Shown here one piece after another: positions 1-8,804 of a stretch of 34,259 bases of DNA; positions within the stretch are counted from its first letter, which is position 1; every line of letters starts with the position of its first letter. The stretch lies in contig JAHJLI010000282.1 in assembly GCA_018821785.1 (NCBI GenBank), forward strand, positions 1 through 34,259, given 5' to 3'. A program made the translations under genes and the position numbers. Origin of the DNA: Pseudomonadota bacterium (GTDB lineage Bacteria > Desulfobacterota > Desulfobulbia > Desulfobulbales > Desulfocapsaceae). Under the pieces are notes generated by a model. The model searched no databases. It worked only from the letters and a program-made list of their open reading frames with translations, and had not been told where the DNA came from.

Positions 1-157
1 CCGATTATGAGATATTGTACTGAAAATGAAGCTCGGTTTTCTTGGTCAGATTTGAGAATTACTGAAATAAGGGGGTGGAACGATATATTTGCTCAAGAGG
101 GCACGGAGGGCGGCTTTTTCCGCGTAGCGGTTTAGTTCAACAGTGCAATAAGCGGAC

Positions 158-194
158 ATTTGTCCGTCATATCACTTCATATAGACGGACAAAT
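158..194. repeat. 11-bp inverted repeat (hairpin)
   Basis: ATTTGTCCGTC at 158-168 is perfectly complementary to GACGGACAAAT at 184-194, with a 15-nt loop. The left arm also belongs to a small palindrome, CGGACA-tt-TGTCCG, at 153-166, so two alternative hairpins compete for the same bases. There is no T-run after it on either strand, so it is not a standard terminator. Confidence 0.6.
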
Positions 195-274
195 ATTCCA
201 CTTATTATTATATTAACCAAGAAACGTGGAAAATATCCTCGTTTCGGTTCCTCTTATTGCATTTAACGATGTTA

Positions 275-314
275 TTTTCCACTTATTGAGATATTACGTA
301 CGAAAAGTGGAAAA
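275..314. repeat. 10-bp inverted repeat
   Basis: TTTTCCACTT at 275-284 is complementary to AAGTGGAAAA at 305-314, with a 20-nt loop. The TTCCACTTATT part of the left arm also occurs as a direct copy at 196-206. The function is unknown; it could be a remnant of a mobile element or a protein-binding site. Confidence 0.5.
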
Positions 315-827
315 ATTGACTTCCGGCCTTTTTTCGCCTTATGCCAAGACCTTGAGGAGCAACGGGATAAACCTGAGCCCTCATCGTTTCTAATTGAAAT
401 GGTTACGATATTATTTTGGTTTCTGCACTAAATATTCTATTGAATGGAGCGGAATTGGTTTTTTAGGTAGCATTTTAGTTCAAACTTCAAAGTAAAAAAG
501 CAGTCATCACATTTTGTTTCGACCAAAAAGGCCGTTGGGTCTCTTGGACAATTGATAAATCTCAATTTAAAGACCTGCGACAGGAAGATCTTTCGCAAGA
601 ATAGCTTCGGTATCCATAAACACTGTCAGCGGACACGATTGATACATTCGCCCCAATTACTCAATCTTATCTCTTTTCCGGTTCAACTCGTTCAAGCTTA
701 TAAAAAAAACAGCTTGGCTGTCGCATCACCAATAGACATTATTAAATTGAAGAAAAGAGTTGAAGCGGGCATAATAGCGCCAAAACGCGACCGTTCTGTA
801 AGCAGAACTTATCACCGAAGGAGTAAA

Positions 828-1955
828 ATGAGTAAACATATAGGGATATTAACAGCAGGTGGAGACAGCCCAGGACTGAATGCGGCGATTCGCGCCATCG
901 GTAAATCGGCACTGTCCTCAGGTATGCATGTTATTGGCTTTCGCGATGGCTTTCGCGGGCTGATGGAAAATAGAACTTTGCGGCTTGGGCTTGAGACCCT
1001 TTCTTCGATTCTCACCAGGGGTGGGACTATACTTGGGACCAGCCGCGACAAACCGCATAAGATGCCGGTCGGCAGTGAAATTATGGATATGACTCAGGTC
1101 ATCTGCGACAACTACCGGCATCATAACCTTGATGCCCTGATTTGTATCGGTGGCGGGGGAACGCAGAAAAATGCCTATCGTCTGGCGCAGAAGGGCTTAA
1201 ATATCCTGACCCTGCCCAAGACCATTGACAATGATGTGGCGATGACCGATGTGACCTTCGGTTTTCATACAGCCATGGAGATCGCCACTGAAGCAATCGA
1301 CAGGTTACACTCGACCGCCCACAGCCACCACCGCATAATCGTCGTCGAGATCATGGGCCACAACGCCGGATGGCTGGCGCTGGGGGCGGGGATTGCCGGG
1401 GGTGCGGATGTTATTCTTATTCCTGAAATTCCCTTTGATCTGGAGGCGGTTACCGCTGCCATCCGCAAGAGAAAGCAGCGGGGCACCAACTTCAGTATTG
1501 TTGCTGTCGCTGAAGGTGCTCTGTGTGTTGCCGACTATAAACGCTTCAGCATTCTCAAGCAGGCCAAAAGCGAGGCAAAGGAAAAGAATGATGCCAAATC
1601 CCTGAAAAAGGTCGGTGAGGCCTTGCTTGAATTCACCACCAACCGCAGCAATAATACCCTCAGGCTGTCGCAGGAACTGGAAAAAATGACAGGTCTTGAA
1701 TCACGAGTGACCATTCTCGGCCATTACCAGCGGGGTGGGACACCCTCCGCTGCCGACCGGATGCTTGCCACTCGCCTGGGCAGCGCTTGTGTCGACTACA
1801 TCAAACAGGGCATTGGCGGGGTGATGATTGCCGCTGATCGCGATGGCACCAGGGCAGTACCACTGGCCGATGTGGTCGGCAAAAAGAATCTGGTGCCCAA
1901 GGATCATCCGTGGGTACTGGCCGCCCGCAAGGTCGGCACCTGTATGGGTGATTGA
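828..1955 (+). CDS. pfkA: 6-phosphofructokinase, PFKA family (group III-like)
   Basis: This enzyme phosphorylates fructose-6-phosphate in glycolysis. The 375-residue product has the PFK family landmarks: GGDSPGLN (11-18), GTILGTSR (66-73), a glycine-rich loop GGGGT (108-112), PKTIDND (130-136) with the catalytic aspartates, and [10 protein letters not shown] chose the ATG at 828 because it follows a good ribosome site (GAAGGAG) and begins directly with the family N-terminus; the frame is open further upstream but without similarity. The loop is unusual. The usual GGDG reads GGGG, so the acidic residue that normally helps bind metal is replaced. The following Gly is typical of ATP enzymes, while the Lys in PKTIDND is typical of pyrophosphate-using or mixed-type enzymes. 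ATP is the likelier donor, but this is not settled. The gene stands alone and is convergent with the cobalamin operon. Confidence 0.93.
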   Translation: MSKHIGILTAGGDSPGLNAAIRAIGKSALSSGMHVIGFRDGFRGLMENRTLRLGLETLSSILTRGGTILGTSRDKPHKMPVGSEIMDMTQVICDNYRHHNLDALICIGGGGTQKNAYRLAQKGLNILTLPKTIDNDVAMTDVTFGFHTAMEIATEAIDRLHSTAHSHHRIIVVEIMGHNAGWLALGAGIAGGADVILIPEIPFDLEAVTAAIRKRKQRGTNFSIVAVAEGALCVADYKRFSILKQAKSEAKEKNDAKSLKKVGEALLEFTTNRSNNTLRLSQELEKMTGLESRVTILGHYQRGGTPSAADRMLATRLGSACVDYIKQGIGGVMIAADRDGTRAVPLADVVGKKNLVPKDHPWVLAARKVGTCMGD

Positions 1956-2013
1956 TGCAGTGGGTGGTTGCTGACTCCGGAACGTTTTGACAACTATCTC
2001 GGATCTTCAGAGT

Positions 2014-2030
2014 GGTGCACAACCTGCACC
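2014..2030. terminator. Small hairpin between convergent pfk and cbiH
   Basis: GGTGCA (2014-2019) pairs with TGCACC (2025-2030) across a 5-nt loop, ending exactly where the cbiH stop codon begins. It lies between two convergent genes and could help end transcription. It has no T-run on either strand, so a rho-independent terminator is only a weak suggestion. Confidence 0.25.
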
Positions 2031-2801
2031 TTACAAAGAATACTTCCCCCGATAACCGCGCGGCGTTATCATCAGGTCGTTCCAGGTAAAGGTCTGGCTG
2101 TTGCCGATGATGACGGTTGACTGCATGCCGATCTTGCTTTCAAGCATTTTATCCAAGGTGGTGACGACGATTATTTCGTTTTCTCTGGTGGCGGCGGTAA
2201 CGATGCCGACCGGAGTGGTGGGCGATCTATGGGCCAGGAAGATCTCTCTTGCCCGGACAATCTGATCGGTTCGCCGCTTTGATCTGGGGTTGTAGATGGC
2301 AGTGACAAAATCGGCCATGGCTGCGGCCAAGAGGCGCTTCTCAATAAGCTCCCAGGGGGTAAGGAGGTCGGACAGGCTGATTGCTGCAAAATCGTGCATG
2401 AGAGGTGCCCCGAGTCGAGCGGCGCAGCTGTTGATGGCTGCAAGTCCTGGAATGATAACGATTTTGCAGGTGCATTTTGCTTCCCTGGCCAGTTCATATA
2501 CCAGCCCAGCCATCGCGTAGATACCGGGGTCGCCGCCGGAAACCAGGGCAACATTCTTGCCAGCCTCGGCGCAGGTCAGGGCGATACGGCAGCGTTCCAC
2601 CTCTTTCATCATCTCCGAAGAGATTACTTCTTTCCCGGCCAGAAAGTCCGGGATCAGTTCGAGGTAGGTTTTGTAACCAATGATTACCTCTGCCTTTTCC
2701 AGGACCTCGCAGGCCGCGAGGGTCATCTGTTTTACTGCTCCGGGTCCTGTGCCGACAACAAAAAGGGTGCCCGAACTATTGCCATGGTTACATTTTTCCA
2801 T
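2031..2801 (-). CDS. cbiH: Precorrin-3B C17-methyltransferase
   Basis: This SAM-dependent methyltransferase methylates C17 of cobalt-factor III/precorrin-3 and drives ring contraction in anaerobic cobalamin synthesis. The 256-residue length is normal for CbiH/CobJ. Tetrapyrrole methylase motifs are visible: VGTGPG (16-21) near the N-terminus, and SGGDPGIYAM (88-97) forming the SAM-binding loop. The IYNPRSKRR stretch is typical of the CobJ branch. It is the last gene of the minus-strand operon. Its start overlaps the end of cbiG by about 70 bases, which is long for this operon. The ATG at 2801 is preceded by an AGGA about 8 bases away, and the next Met in frame comes after the SAM motif, so a later start is unlikely. 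Confidence 0.93.
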   Translation of the reverse strand: MEKCNHGNSSGTLFVVGTGPGAVKQMTLAACEVLEKAEVIIGYKTYLELIPDFLAGKEVISSEMMKEVERCRIALTCAEAGKNVALVSGGDPGIYAMAGLVYELAREAKCTCKIVIIPGLAAINSCAARLGAPLMHDFAAISLSDLLTPWELIEKRLLAAAMADFVTAIYNPRSKRRTDQIVRAREIFLAHRSPTTPVGIVTAATRENEIIVVTTLDKMLESKIGMQSTVIIGNSQTFTWNDLMITPRGYRGKYSL

Positions 2802-3733
2802 TTTCTTTTCCTGCTCAGAAGATGATTGCTTTGGGCGCTGAGCAGCGCGGCCGGTTCGGCGACGCCGATTGCTCCAACCGCCTTCAGCGCGGCAAAGGAT
2901 ATTGCCACATTATTCAGGGTATTGATTTGTTCACTCGGAAAAAACTCGATTTGCCAGCCATTGTCAGCGGCAAATTGTAAAAGGCCCGGTTCGTCGTTCT
3001 TTTTATCGATGGAGGCAAGATTGCGGATGCTCGCTTTGCTCAGCTGCAAATCTGTCAGCAACTCCGTCAGGGCCTCTTCCATTTCTCCCGCCGGGGTACC
3101 ACGGTTACAGCCGATGCCGACCACAAGGTTGCGGGGCCGGAAGATCGTCACTCCTCCTTCAAAACGTGTCGAGGTGGAAACAATGATATCCGCCTGTTCG
3201 ACCTCGCCTACAAGGGTCAGCCCAGTTGGCAGGGATGTAACCGTTTCGTCGCTGTAGAGGCGCAACGAGCCGAAGTTGACCAGAAGGGAGGCGGCCTCTG
3301 TGAGCTTTTCCCGACCTGGGGCAAGCAAACCCTGCCCCTCTGCCCAGAGATCAAGGGCGACAAGCTGCAGGGTGTCTGAGGCGGTTGTGATGACCGGGGC
3401 TCCGCCGGTAAGTATCGCCACCTTGCGGGCCAGATCGTTGCCGCCGCCCATATGGCCGGAGAGAAGACTGATGGCGTGTCGGCCCTTTTCGTCCATGACG
3501 ACGACGCAGGGGTCGACGAGCTTGTCTTGCAGCAGCGGGGCGATTGCCCGGACGGCAATGCCGGCGGCCATGATACATATCAGGCCGTCATAGCTCTGCC
3601 AGCTGGCGGCAATGAGTTCTGCGACCTTTTGTCCTTTTGCCTGTGTCAGTAGCGTCGCTCCGTCAAGCCGGTCGGCCAGTTGCCGGGCCAGCTTTTTCCC
3701 TCCACGGGTTATAGCGACAAGGGCAATTTTCAT
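2732..3733 (-). CDS. cbiG: Cobalt-precorrin-5A hydrolase (CbiG)
   Basis: CbiG opens the delta-lactone of cobalt-precorrin-5A and releases acetaldehyde (the extruded C20 unit), a step specific to the anaerobic B12 route. The 333-residue product contains the N-terminal SGHMGGGN motif (92-99) and the C-terminal GIGCNRGT motif (206-213) that mark the two CbiG domains. It overlaps cbiF by ATGA (3730-3733), which suggests translational coupling. Its last 70 bases also encode the start of cbiH in another frame. The presence of CbiG together with CbiD and CbiK marks this as the oxygen-independent pathway. Confidence 0.93.
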   Translation of the reverse strand: MKIALVAITRGGKKLARQLADRLDGATLLTQAKGQKVAELIAASWQSYDGLICIMAAGIAVRAIAPLLQDKLVDPCVVVMDEKGRHAISLLSGHMGGGNDLARKVAILTGGAPVITTASDTLQLVALDLWAEGQGLLAPGREKLTEAASLLVNFGSLRLYSDETVTSLPTGLTLVGEVEQADIIVSTSTRFEGGVTIFRPRNLVVGIGCNRGTPAGEMEEALTELLTDLQLSKASIRNLASIDKKNDEPGLLQFAADNGWQIEFFPSEQINTLNNVAISFAALKAVGAIGVAEPAALLSAQSNHLLSRKRKWKNVTMAIVRAPFLLSAQDPEQ

Positions 3734-4539
3734 GAATCTCCGGTCCCTTGGCGAAAACCGTGAGTAAAGGCGCTGTCATACAGTTTCGACAGGACCGGTG
3801 GCGGTCCTTCGGCCAGGACCCTGCCGACGGCGATGATTGCGGTTTTGGTAATATTTATCTCTTTTACCTGAGCGGCAATGGTCGCAAGCGTGCCGCGCAG
3901 CTGTCTTTCATCGGGCCAGCTGACCTTCTCAACAATCGCTACCGGTGTATCTGCCGGATAGCCGCCGGTGCGCAGTTCGGCGACCACATCATCGATCATT
4001 CCGACGCTCAAAAAAATCATCATTGTCGCCTGATGGGTGGCAAGAGAGCTGAGGCTTTCTCCCTCAGGGACAGGGGTCCTGCCGCCTCGCCTGGTGAAGA
4101 TAACCGTCTGGCTTACCTCTGGCAAAGTCAGTTCAGTCTTAAGGGCCGCGGCTGAAGCGGTGCCGGAACTGACTCCCGGAACAACGGTAAAGGGGATGGC
4201 ATGGCCTCGCAACAGGGCAATCTGTTCATTGATGGCCCCGTAAATTGAGGGATCGCCGGTATGCAGGCGGACGATACGCTTGCCATTCTTCCAGGCCTTT
4301 AAAATGAGGGCAAAGACTTCATCGAGATTCATGCCCGCCGAATCGTGGATTTCAGCCATGAGTCCGTCAAGCAATGTGCGGGGAACCAGGCTGCCGGTAA
4401 AAATAACCAAGTCGGCTTCTCGTAGGAGGCGCTGACCCTTGACGGTGATCAACTCAGGATCGCCCGGTCCGGCACCGACGAAATGGACGTGGTGGCGGCT
4501 GCTGGTTTTTGCCTGTTGGTTGTCGCCTGTATTTTTCAT
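3730..4539 (-). CDS. cbiF: Cobalt-precorrin-4 C11-methyltransferase
   Basis: This protein methylates C11 of cobalt-precorrin-4 using SAM. The 269-residue product belongs to the tetrapyrrole methylase superfamily, with VGAGPGDPE (21-29), the HTGDPSIYG loop (93-101) and a VVPGVSS motif. The sequence around FTGSLVPR is characteristic of the CobM/CbiF branch. It has about 15 extra polar N-terminal residues before the conserved strand. Its ATG overlaps the end of cbiET, and its TGA overlaps the start of cbiG by four bases, so the three are probably translated in a coupled way. Confidence 0.94.
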   Translation of the reverse strand: MKNTGDNQQAKTSSRHHVHFVGAGPGDPELITVKGQRLLREADLVIFTGSLVPRTLLDGLMAEIHDSAGMNLDEVFALILKAWKNGKRIVRLHTGDPSIYGAINEQIALLRGHAIPFTVVPGVSSGTASAAALKTELTLPEVSQTVIFTRRGGRTPVPEGESLSSLATHQATMMIFLSVGMIDDVVAELRTGGYPADTPVAIVEKVSWPDERQLRGTLATIAAQVKEINITKTAIIAVGRVLAEGPPPVLSKLYDSAFTHGFRQGTGDS

Positions 4540-5747
4540 CGTGTTCCCGTCATTATGGTTATCGGATTGAAATCTTTTGTGTTTCCGCCTGAATCCGTTC
4601 TCGATACCTGGACGGTTGAGGTACTCACGTTAAAACCGTTTCCCCGCATCAGTTCAGGTGCCGCCTGCACGGTTTTGTCGACAACCCCGTTGATGACCAG
4701 GATACCGCCCAAGGCCAAGCGGGCTGCCACCGTCAGAACAATGGCCGGGAGTGCGCCGCTGCTGCCGCCGATAAAAACCCGCTGAGGATCGGGGAGCTCG
4801 GCAAGGGCTTCCGGTGCGCGACCAGGAACCGGCACTATATTGAAACAGCGGAATTTGACAATATTATTTTTTATATTTTCCAGTTCTGCTTCTTTTTGTT
4901 CGACGGCGTAGACTGTAAGCTTGGGGTTGGCACGTGCCGCCTCGATGGAAAGCGAGCCGCTGCCCGCTCCGACATCCCATAACACACCGGTATCTGGCAG
5001 GCACAGCCGGTGCAAAGTCGCCGCCCGTACCTCGTTCTTGGTGATCAGACCCCGGCTGTGGTGCAGGAGATCTTCCGTCAAGCCAAAGCGGTAGCTGGGG
5101 CAGGCGGGGAGGCCGGGGATCAGCAGGCAGATGATGTTGAGGGTCGAAAACCGCTTCTTGGTCGCTTCGGCCAGGCTTCCGTGAAAGATTTTTTCGCTCG
5201 CCAGACTCATGTTTTCGGCAACCAGCATCTTGATTGTGCGCGGCAGTTCGGTCTCGCCGATCAAGGTCAAGTAATCAAGCAGCTGGCTGGCAATACGATC
5301 CGGGCTGTTGGTCGCATCGGTGAGGAGAAGATGTTTCCCGTGACCGAGCAAAAGCCCTGGAAGATGGGCAGCAGCACGGCCATGCAGGCTGGTGATCGTT
5401 GCATCGTCCCAGGGGATGCGAAACAGTGCGCAGGCTCTTTGGACCGAAGACAGGGCAGGGATGAAATCGATCTTTTGTTCGGGGAATTCGTCGAGCAGCT
5501 TACGGCCAATGCCGAAAAAGAGGGGGTCGCCGCTGGCAAGAACCGCAACGTTGCCGTGCGGCAAGGCGTTCCGCAGTGCCGCCAGGGCGCCGTCCAGCGG
5601 GGTGATTTTCACATACCTGTCGGAAAATCCAGTGACCAGTTCGGCATAACGTTGTGCCCCGACAATCAGCGCGCACCCCTGCAGCAGCATCTCCTGCGAG
5701 GTCGAGAGCTGTGAATCGGCGACACCAATAACGAAAATTTTATGCAT
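4536..5747 (-). CDS. cbiET: Fused precorrin-6B C5,15-methyltransferase/decarboxylase (CbiE-CbiT)
   Basis: This fused enzyme methylates C5 and C15 of cobalt-precorrin-6B/7 and decarboxylates the C12 acetate chain, as CobL does. The N-terminal half (about 1-205 of 403) is the CbiE tetrapyrrole methylase, with ASGDPLFFGIG from residue 71. The C-terminal half is a Rossmann-type CbiT methyltransferase with the SAM motif WDVGAGSGS (257-265). The frame is open up to 5792, but I chose the ATG at 5747. It begins directly at the conserved MHKIFVIG strand and overlaps cbiD by only eight bases (ATGCATAA), like the other junctions here. The longer start would add 15 unrelated residues. Confidence 0.92.
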   Translation of the reverse strand: MHKIFVIGVADSQLSTSQEMLLQGCALIVGAQRYAELVTGFSDRYVKITPLDGALAALRNALPHGNVAVLASGDPLFFGIGRKLLDEFPEQKIDFIPALSSVQRACALFRIPWDDATITSLHGRAAAHLPGLLLGHGKHLLLTDATNSPDRIASQLLDYLTLIGETELPRTIKMLVAENMSLASEKIFHGSLAEATKKRFSTLNIICLLIPGLPACPSYRFGLTEDLLHHSRGLITKNEVRAATLHRLCLPDTGVLWDVGAGSGSLSIEAARANPKLTVYAVEQKEAELENIKNNIVKFRCFNIVPVPGRAPEALAELPDPQRVFIGGSSGALPAIVLTVAARLALGGILVINGVVDKTVQAAPELMRGNGFNVSTSTVQVSRTDSGGNTKDFNPITIMTGTR

Positions 5748-6819
5748 GGGTGATGATTTCCGCCCTGTGGTTGACCAGGTAGACGTGCACATTTCCGCCG
5801 GTCACCTCCTGGCAATAGTCCCGGGCCTTGCGGCAGACCGCCTCGGTCAGGTCGTGTCTGCCGGCAGCTTCAATATGGCTGTACATTTCCCGGGCGGTAT
5901 TGGCGTTTTCAAATTTTGCCAGAAGCTCGCCATCGGCGCCGAGGCTTGCCAGCAGCCTGGCCCCATCGGCCACCTCCAGGGCACCGTGTCGCACATGGGT
6001 CTGTGGGATATGGAGAGCAGCCTTCATGATTTTTGCCCACATCCCGGCCAGATGAACGGTGGTAAAGGCCCGTTGCGCCGCCTCTTTCAGGGAGAACTCA
6101 AGATAATCGCCCATCATCGCATAGGCCTCTTCTGGCAGATCGAGAAGCTTTTGCGCCCCTTTTTCCGAAGTCCTGCCGGTAGACAATACCACTTCCAAAA
6201 GCCCCGCTTCTTTGGCTACATCAAGGGATGCTTTGATAGTGGCCGTCCAGGCATCGGCGGAGATGGGGCGGACAATGCCTGTGGTGCCCAGAATCGACAG
6301 GCCTCCGACGATACCGAGCCGACTATTGAGGGTCTTCAGCGCCAGCTCTTCCCCGCCTACAACCGAGATGATGACGGTGAGTTTTTCATTTCCGGCCACT
6401 TCTCGCACAGCTTGACAGATCATTTGCCTTGGGATCGGGTTGATGGCCGGTTCGCCAACCGCAATCGCAAGGCCTGGCTTGGTAACCTGGCCGACGCCTG
6501 GTCCCCGGCATAAGCGGATGTTGCCAAGAAGCACGCAGCTGCCACTGGCTTGGCGCTTGCGGCCGGAGTTGACGGAGGCGATAATCTCGGCACCGTTGGT
6601 GACATCAGGGTCGTCTCCGGCATCTTTGATAACCGAGGCCGTGGCACTACCTTCTGAGGACCGGCATGAATGGACTTTAAAACTTTTACGGCTACCATCG
6701 GGAAAAGGGATGTCGATCTCCTGCGGGTGGATGCCCTCCATGAGAGCAAGAGACGCCGCCTTGGCAGCGGCGGCAGCGCAGGAGCCGGTGGTGAAACCAC
6801 TGCGGAGTCGTTTTGCCAT
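5740..6819 (-). CDS. cbiD: Cobalt-precorrin-5B C1-methyltransferase (CbiD)
   Basis: CbiD methylates C1 of cobalt-precorrin-5B and is found only in the anaerobic branch. The 359-residue product starts with the family hallmark GFTTGSCAAAAAKAA (about residues 8-22), which resembles a nucleotide-binding loop. Later it contains GPGVGQVTKPGLA and a GTTGIVRP stretch, both typical of CbiD. It starts two bases after the stop of cbiC and overlaps cbiET by eight bases. Confidence 0.95.
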   Translation of the reverse strand: MAKRLRSGFTTGSCAAAAAKAASLALMEGIHPQEIDIPFPDGSRKSFKVHSCRSSEGSATASVIKDAGDDPDVTNGAEIIASVNSGRKRQASGSCVLLGNIRLCRGPGVGQVTKPGLAIAVGEPAINPIPRQMICQAVREVAGNEKLTVIISVVGGEELALKTLNSRLGIVGGLSILGTTGIVRPISADAWTATIKASLDVAKEAGLLEVVLSTGRTSEKGAQKLLDLPEEAYAMMGDYLEFSLKEAAQRAFTTVHLAGMWAKIMKAALHIPQTHVRHGALEVADGARLLASLGADGELLAKFENANTAREMYSHIEAAGRHDLTEAVCRKARDYCQEVTGGNVHVYLVNHRAEIITHA

Positions 6820-6821
6820 GG

Positions 6822-7454
6822 CTATTCCATCGCCAGTCGGATCATGGCGTTGATGATTGCCGCCGCCACCGGACTGCCGCCCTTACGGCCGAGACTGGTG
6901 ATATAGCAGCTGTTTTCCTGTACCAGAAGGGCCTTGGATTCGGCGGCGTTGACAAAGCCGACCGGCACGCCGACAATGAGCGGGGTTACGTCAGAATCAA
7001 GAAGGGCAACGCTGCGAATGGCTTGGACAAGGGCGGTGGGGGCATTGCCCAGAGCGATGATGCCAATGTTCGGGCCAAGGCCCATCTCTATTGCCACCTC
7101 GGATCTGGTCTTCTTTTTCGCCGTGGCAAGAGCTGCAATTTCAGGGTCGCCGACGCCGCAGATAACCTTGCCGCCCCATTTTCCAAGAAGGATCTTGCTG
7201 ATACCCGCCGCCACCATGGTCACATCGGTGAGGATATCCTTGCCCTCTTTGATCGCCTTGATACCACGCTCGATCGCCCCTGGGGCAAAGCGCATGTTCT
7301 CCTTGAAGGAGAAATCTCCGGTGGCATGAATGACCCGCTGGATGACCCGGAAGGTTTTTTCGTCGAATTCATGGGGGCCGAATTCAGCATTGATTATTTT
7401 GAAGCTCTCCGCCTCAATTTGTGTGGGTGCTACCTGCTGCAATTGCACAGTCAT
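6822..7454 (-). CDS. cbiC: Precorrin-8X methylmutase (CbiC)
   Basis: CbiC moves the methyl group from C11 to C12 of (cobalt-)precorrin-8 to give (cobyrinate) hydrogenobyrinate. The 210-residue length is normal. The conserved RVIHATGD motif places the catalytic histidine at residue 43, the same position as in CobH. GNAPTAL and VGVPVGFVNAAESK, two further conserved stretches of the family, are present. The gene begins six bases after the end of cbiA; the ribosome site AGAGGA lies across the end of cbiA. Confidence 0.95.
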   Translation of the reverse strand: MTVQLQQVAPTQIEAESFKIINAEFGPHEFDEKTFRVIQRVIHATGDFSFKENMRFAPGAIERGIKAIKEGKDILTDVTMVAAGISKILLGKWGGKVICGVGDPEIAALATAKKKTRSEVAIEMGLGPNIGIIALGNAPTALVQAIRSVALLDSDVTPLIVGVPVGFVNAAESKALLVQENSCYITSLGRKGGSPVAAAIINAMIRLAME

Positions 7455-7460
7455 ATATGG

Positions 7461-8804
7461 TTAATCCTCTCGGCAAAAATTGATAAATTCTTGCACCACC
7501 TGCGGCGCAGAGCCGAAATGGAGATGCATGTAGCCGCCCAGAACCTTGCGTTGGGCGTAGCCTTCACTGCTGCCGTTGTTTGCCGCGTAGATGCGGGCAA
7601 TGTGCGATGGCATCTGGTCTATGTTTGAATAGTGAAATTCATGACCGCGCATAACCGTTCCCGCTGGGCCAAAGCAGCTATGGACTGTCGTTCGTACCTC
7701 CCGGTAGCCGAGGCTGGCCCGTTTCTCCTGCATCCGTGCCTTGACCGGAAAGGCTCCGACCATAGGATGGAAGGCTCCTTCTTGATCGACGATGCCCTCT
7801 GTCAGATACATAAAGCCGCCGCATTCGGCGTAGACCGGGCCGTCGGTTTCGATCCACCTGCCGATTGCCGTGCGCATTGCGCTGTTGTCACTCAGCAGTT
7901 CTGCATAAAGCTCCGGATAGCCACCGCCGAGGTAAAGACCGTCGATGTTGTCAGGAAGACTGGTGTCGGCAATCGGGCTGAAGAACACCAGTTCAGCCCC
8001 GGCTTGTCGCAGCAGGTCAAAGTTATCCTCATAATAAAAACAGAAGGCCTTGTCTCTGGCAACACCTATTCGGCATTGAACGTCTTGCCGAACGGGTGCA
8101 GTTGCCATTGCTGTCGCAGGCATGGAAGCGCAGAGGGATAAGATTTTATCCAGATCAATGTGGCGGGCAACAGTATCCGACAGCAGCTGCAAGGCGGAAG
8201 CACTGAGCGGTGCCTCGTCGCCGGTGAGTAGTCCTAAGTGCCTGCTGGGAATGGCAAATTCCAAGGTCCGCGGTAGATAGCCGAGGATCTCGGCATCGCA
8301 GTGTGTGCGGATGGCGTCACTTACCAGTTGCAGATGGCGGTCGCTGGCGATGCGGTTGAGGATCACCCCTTTGGGCGCCGCCTCCGGAAGATAGGTCTCA
8401 AAACCCTTGACGATGGCTGCCGCGCTTTCGGCCATAGACCGCACGTCGAGGACAAGAATACCAGGCAGGCCAAGAGTCTTGGCCAGCGAGCCGCTCGACG
8501 ACAGGCCGCCATCAAACATGCCCATAACTCCTTCGATAATGGCGATGTCGGCACCCCGGCTGTTCTCCTGAAAGGTTGCGCGGGTGAACTTCTCGCCGCA
8601 CATCCAAAGATCAAGATTACGCGATATGGTGCCGGTGACCAGCTGGTGCAGGCCGGGATCGATAAAGTCCGGGCCGCATTTGAAAGGTTGCACCTTGAGG
8701 CCTCTGGCCCGGAAGGCAGCCATCAGGCCAAGGGTAACCGTGGTTTTGCCGGAGCCGCTGGAGGTTCCGGAAATGATGCATGCGGGAGCATTCGAAGTGT
8801 TCAT
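7461..8804 (-). CDS. cbiA: Cobyrinate a,c-diamide synthase (CbiA)
   Basis: CbiA amidates the a and c acetate side chains of cobyrinic acid with glutamine and ATP. The 447-residue protein has an N-terminal dethiobiotin-synthetase-like ATPase with P-loop GTSSGSGKTT (13-22) and FKCGPDFIDPG. The C-terminal class I glutamine amidotransferase domain has its nucleophile in YAECGG (Cys328) and a histidine in the RGHEFHYS stretch near the end. It shares one base with the end of btuF (TGATG). It is the last intermediate-forming step encoded in this window; cobyric acid synthase (cbiP/cobQ) is not present. Confidence 0.95.
   Translation of the reverse strand: MNTSNAPACIISGTSSGSGKTTVTLGLMAAFRARGLKVQPFKCGPDFIDPGLHQLVTGTISRNLDLWMCGEKFTRATFQENSRGADIAIIEGVMGMFDGGLSSSGSLAKTLGLPGILVLDVRSMAESAAAIVKGFETYLPEAAPKGVILNRIASDRHLQLVSDAIRTHCDAEILGYLPRTLEFAIPSRHLGLLTGDEAPLSASALQLLSDTVARHIDLDKILSLCASMPATAMATAPVRQDVQCRIGVARDKAFCFYYEDNFDLLRQAGAELVFFSPIADTSLPDNIDGLYLGGGYPELYAELLSDNSAMRTAIGRWIETDGPVYAECGGFMYLTEGIVDQEGAFHPMVGAFPVKARMQEKRASLGYREVRTTVHSCFGPAGTVMRGHEFHYSNIDQMPSHIARIYAANNGSSEGYAQRKVLGGYMHLHFGSAPQVVQEFINFCRED

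Larger units (their letters stand above)
1..827. other. Non-coding region upstream of pfk with short repeats
   Basis: I see no convincing gene here. The pfk reading frame stays open back to 552, but that 92-codon extension has no family similarity and lacks a ribosome binding site, so I treat it as untranslated. A 63-codon frame at 75-266 also looks spurious. The left part is rich in short repeats: an 11-bp inverted repeat at 158-168/184-194, a 10-bp inverted repeat at 275-284/305-314, and the direct repeat TTCCACTTATT at 196-206 and 277-287. These could be the remnant of a mobile element or a regulatory patch. No open transposase or integrase frame is present to decide between the two. Confidence 0.5.

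Noticed and set aside
75..266. 63-codon frame at the left edge
   Set aside because: No ribosome site, no recognisable motif, and it runs through the inverted repeats.
552..827. N-terminal extension of 92 codons on phosphofructokinase
   Set aside because: No ribosome site near 552 and no family similarity; the ATG at 828 has GAAGGAG and starts at the conserved N-terminus.
2394..2825. Plus-strand frames across the cobalamin genes
   Set aside because: They are antisense shadows of strongly conserved cbi genes; no motif or ribosome site supports them.
5010..5714. 234-codon plus-strand frame opposite cbiET
   Set aside because: Long only because of the base composition of the antisense strand; the minus strand encodes a clear CbiE-CbiT fusion.
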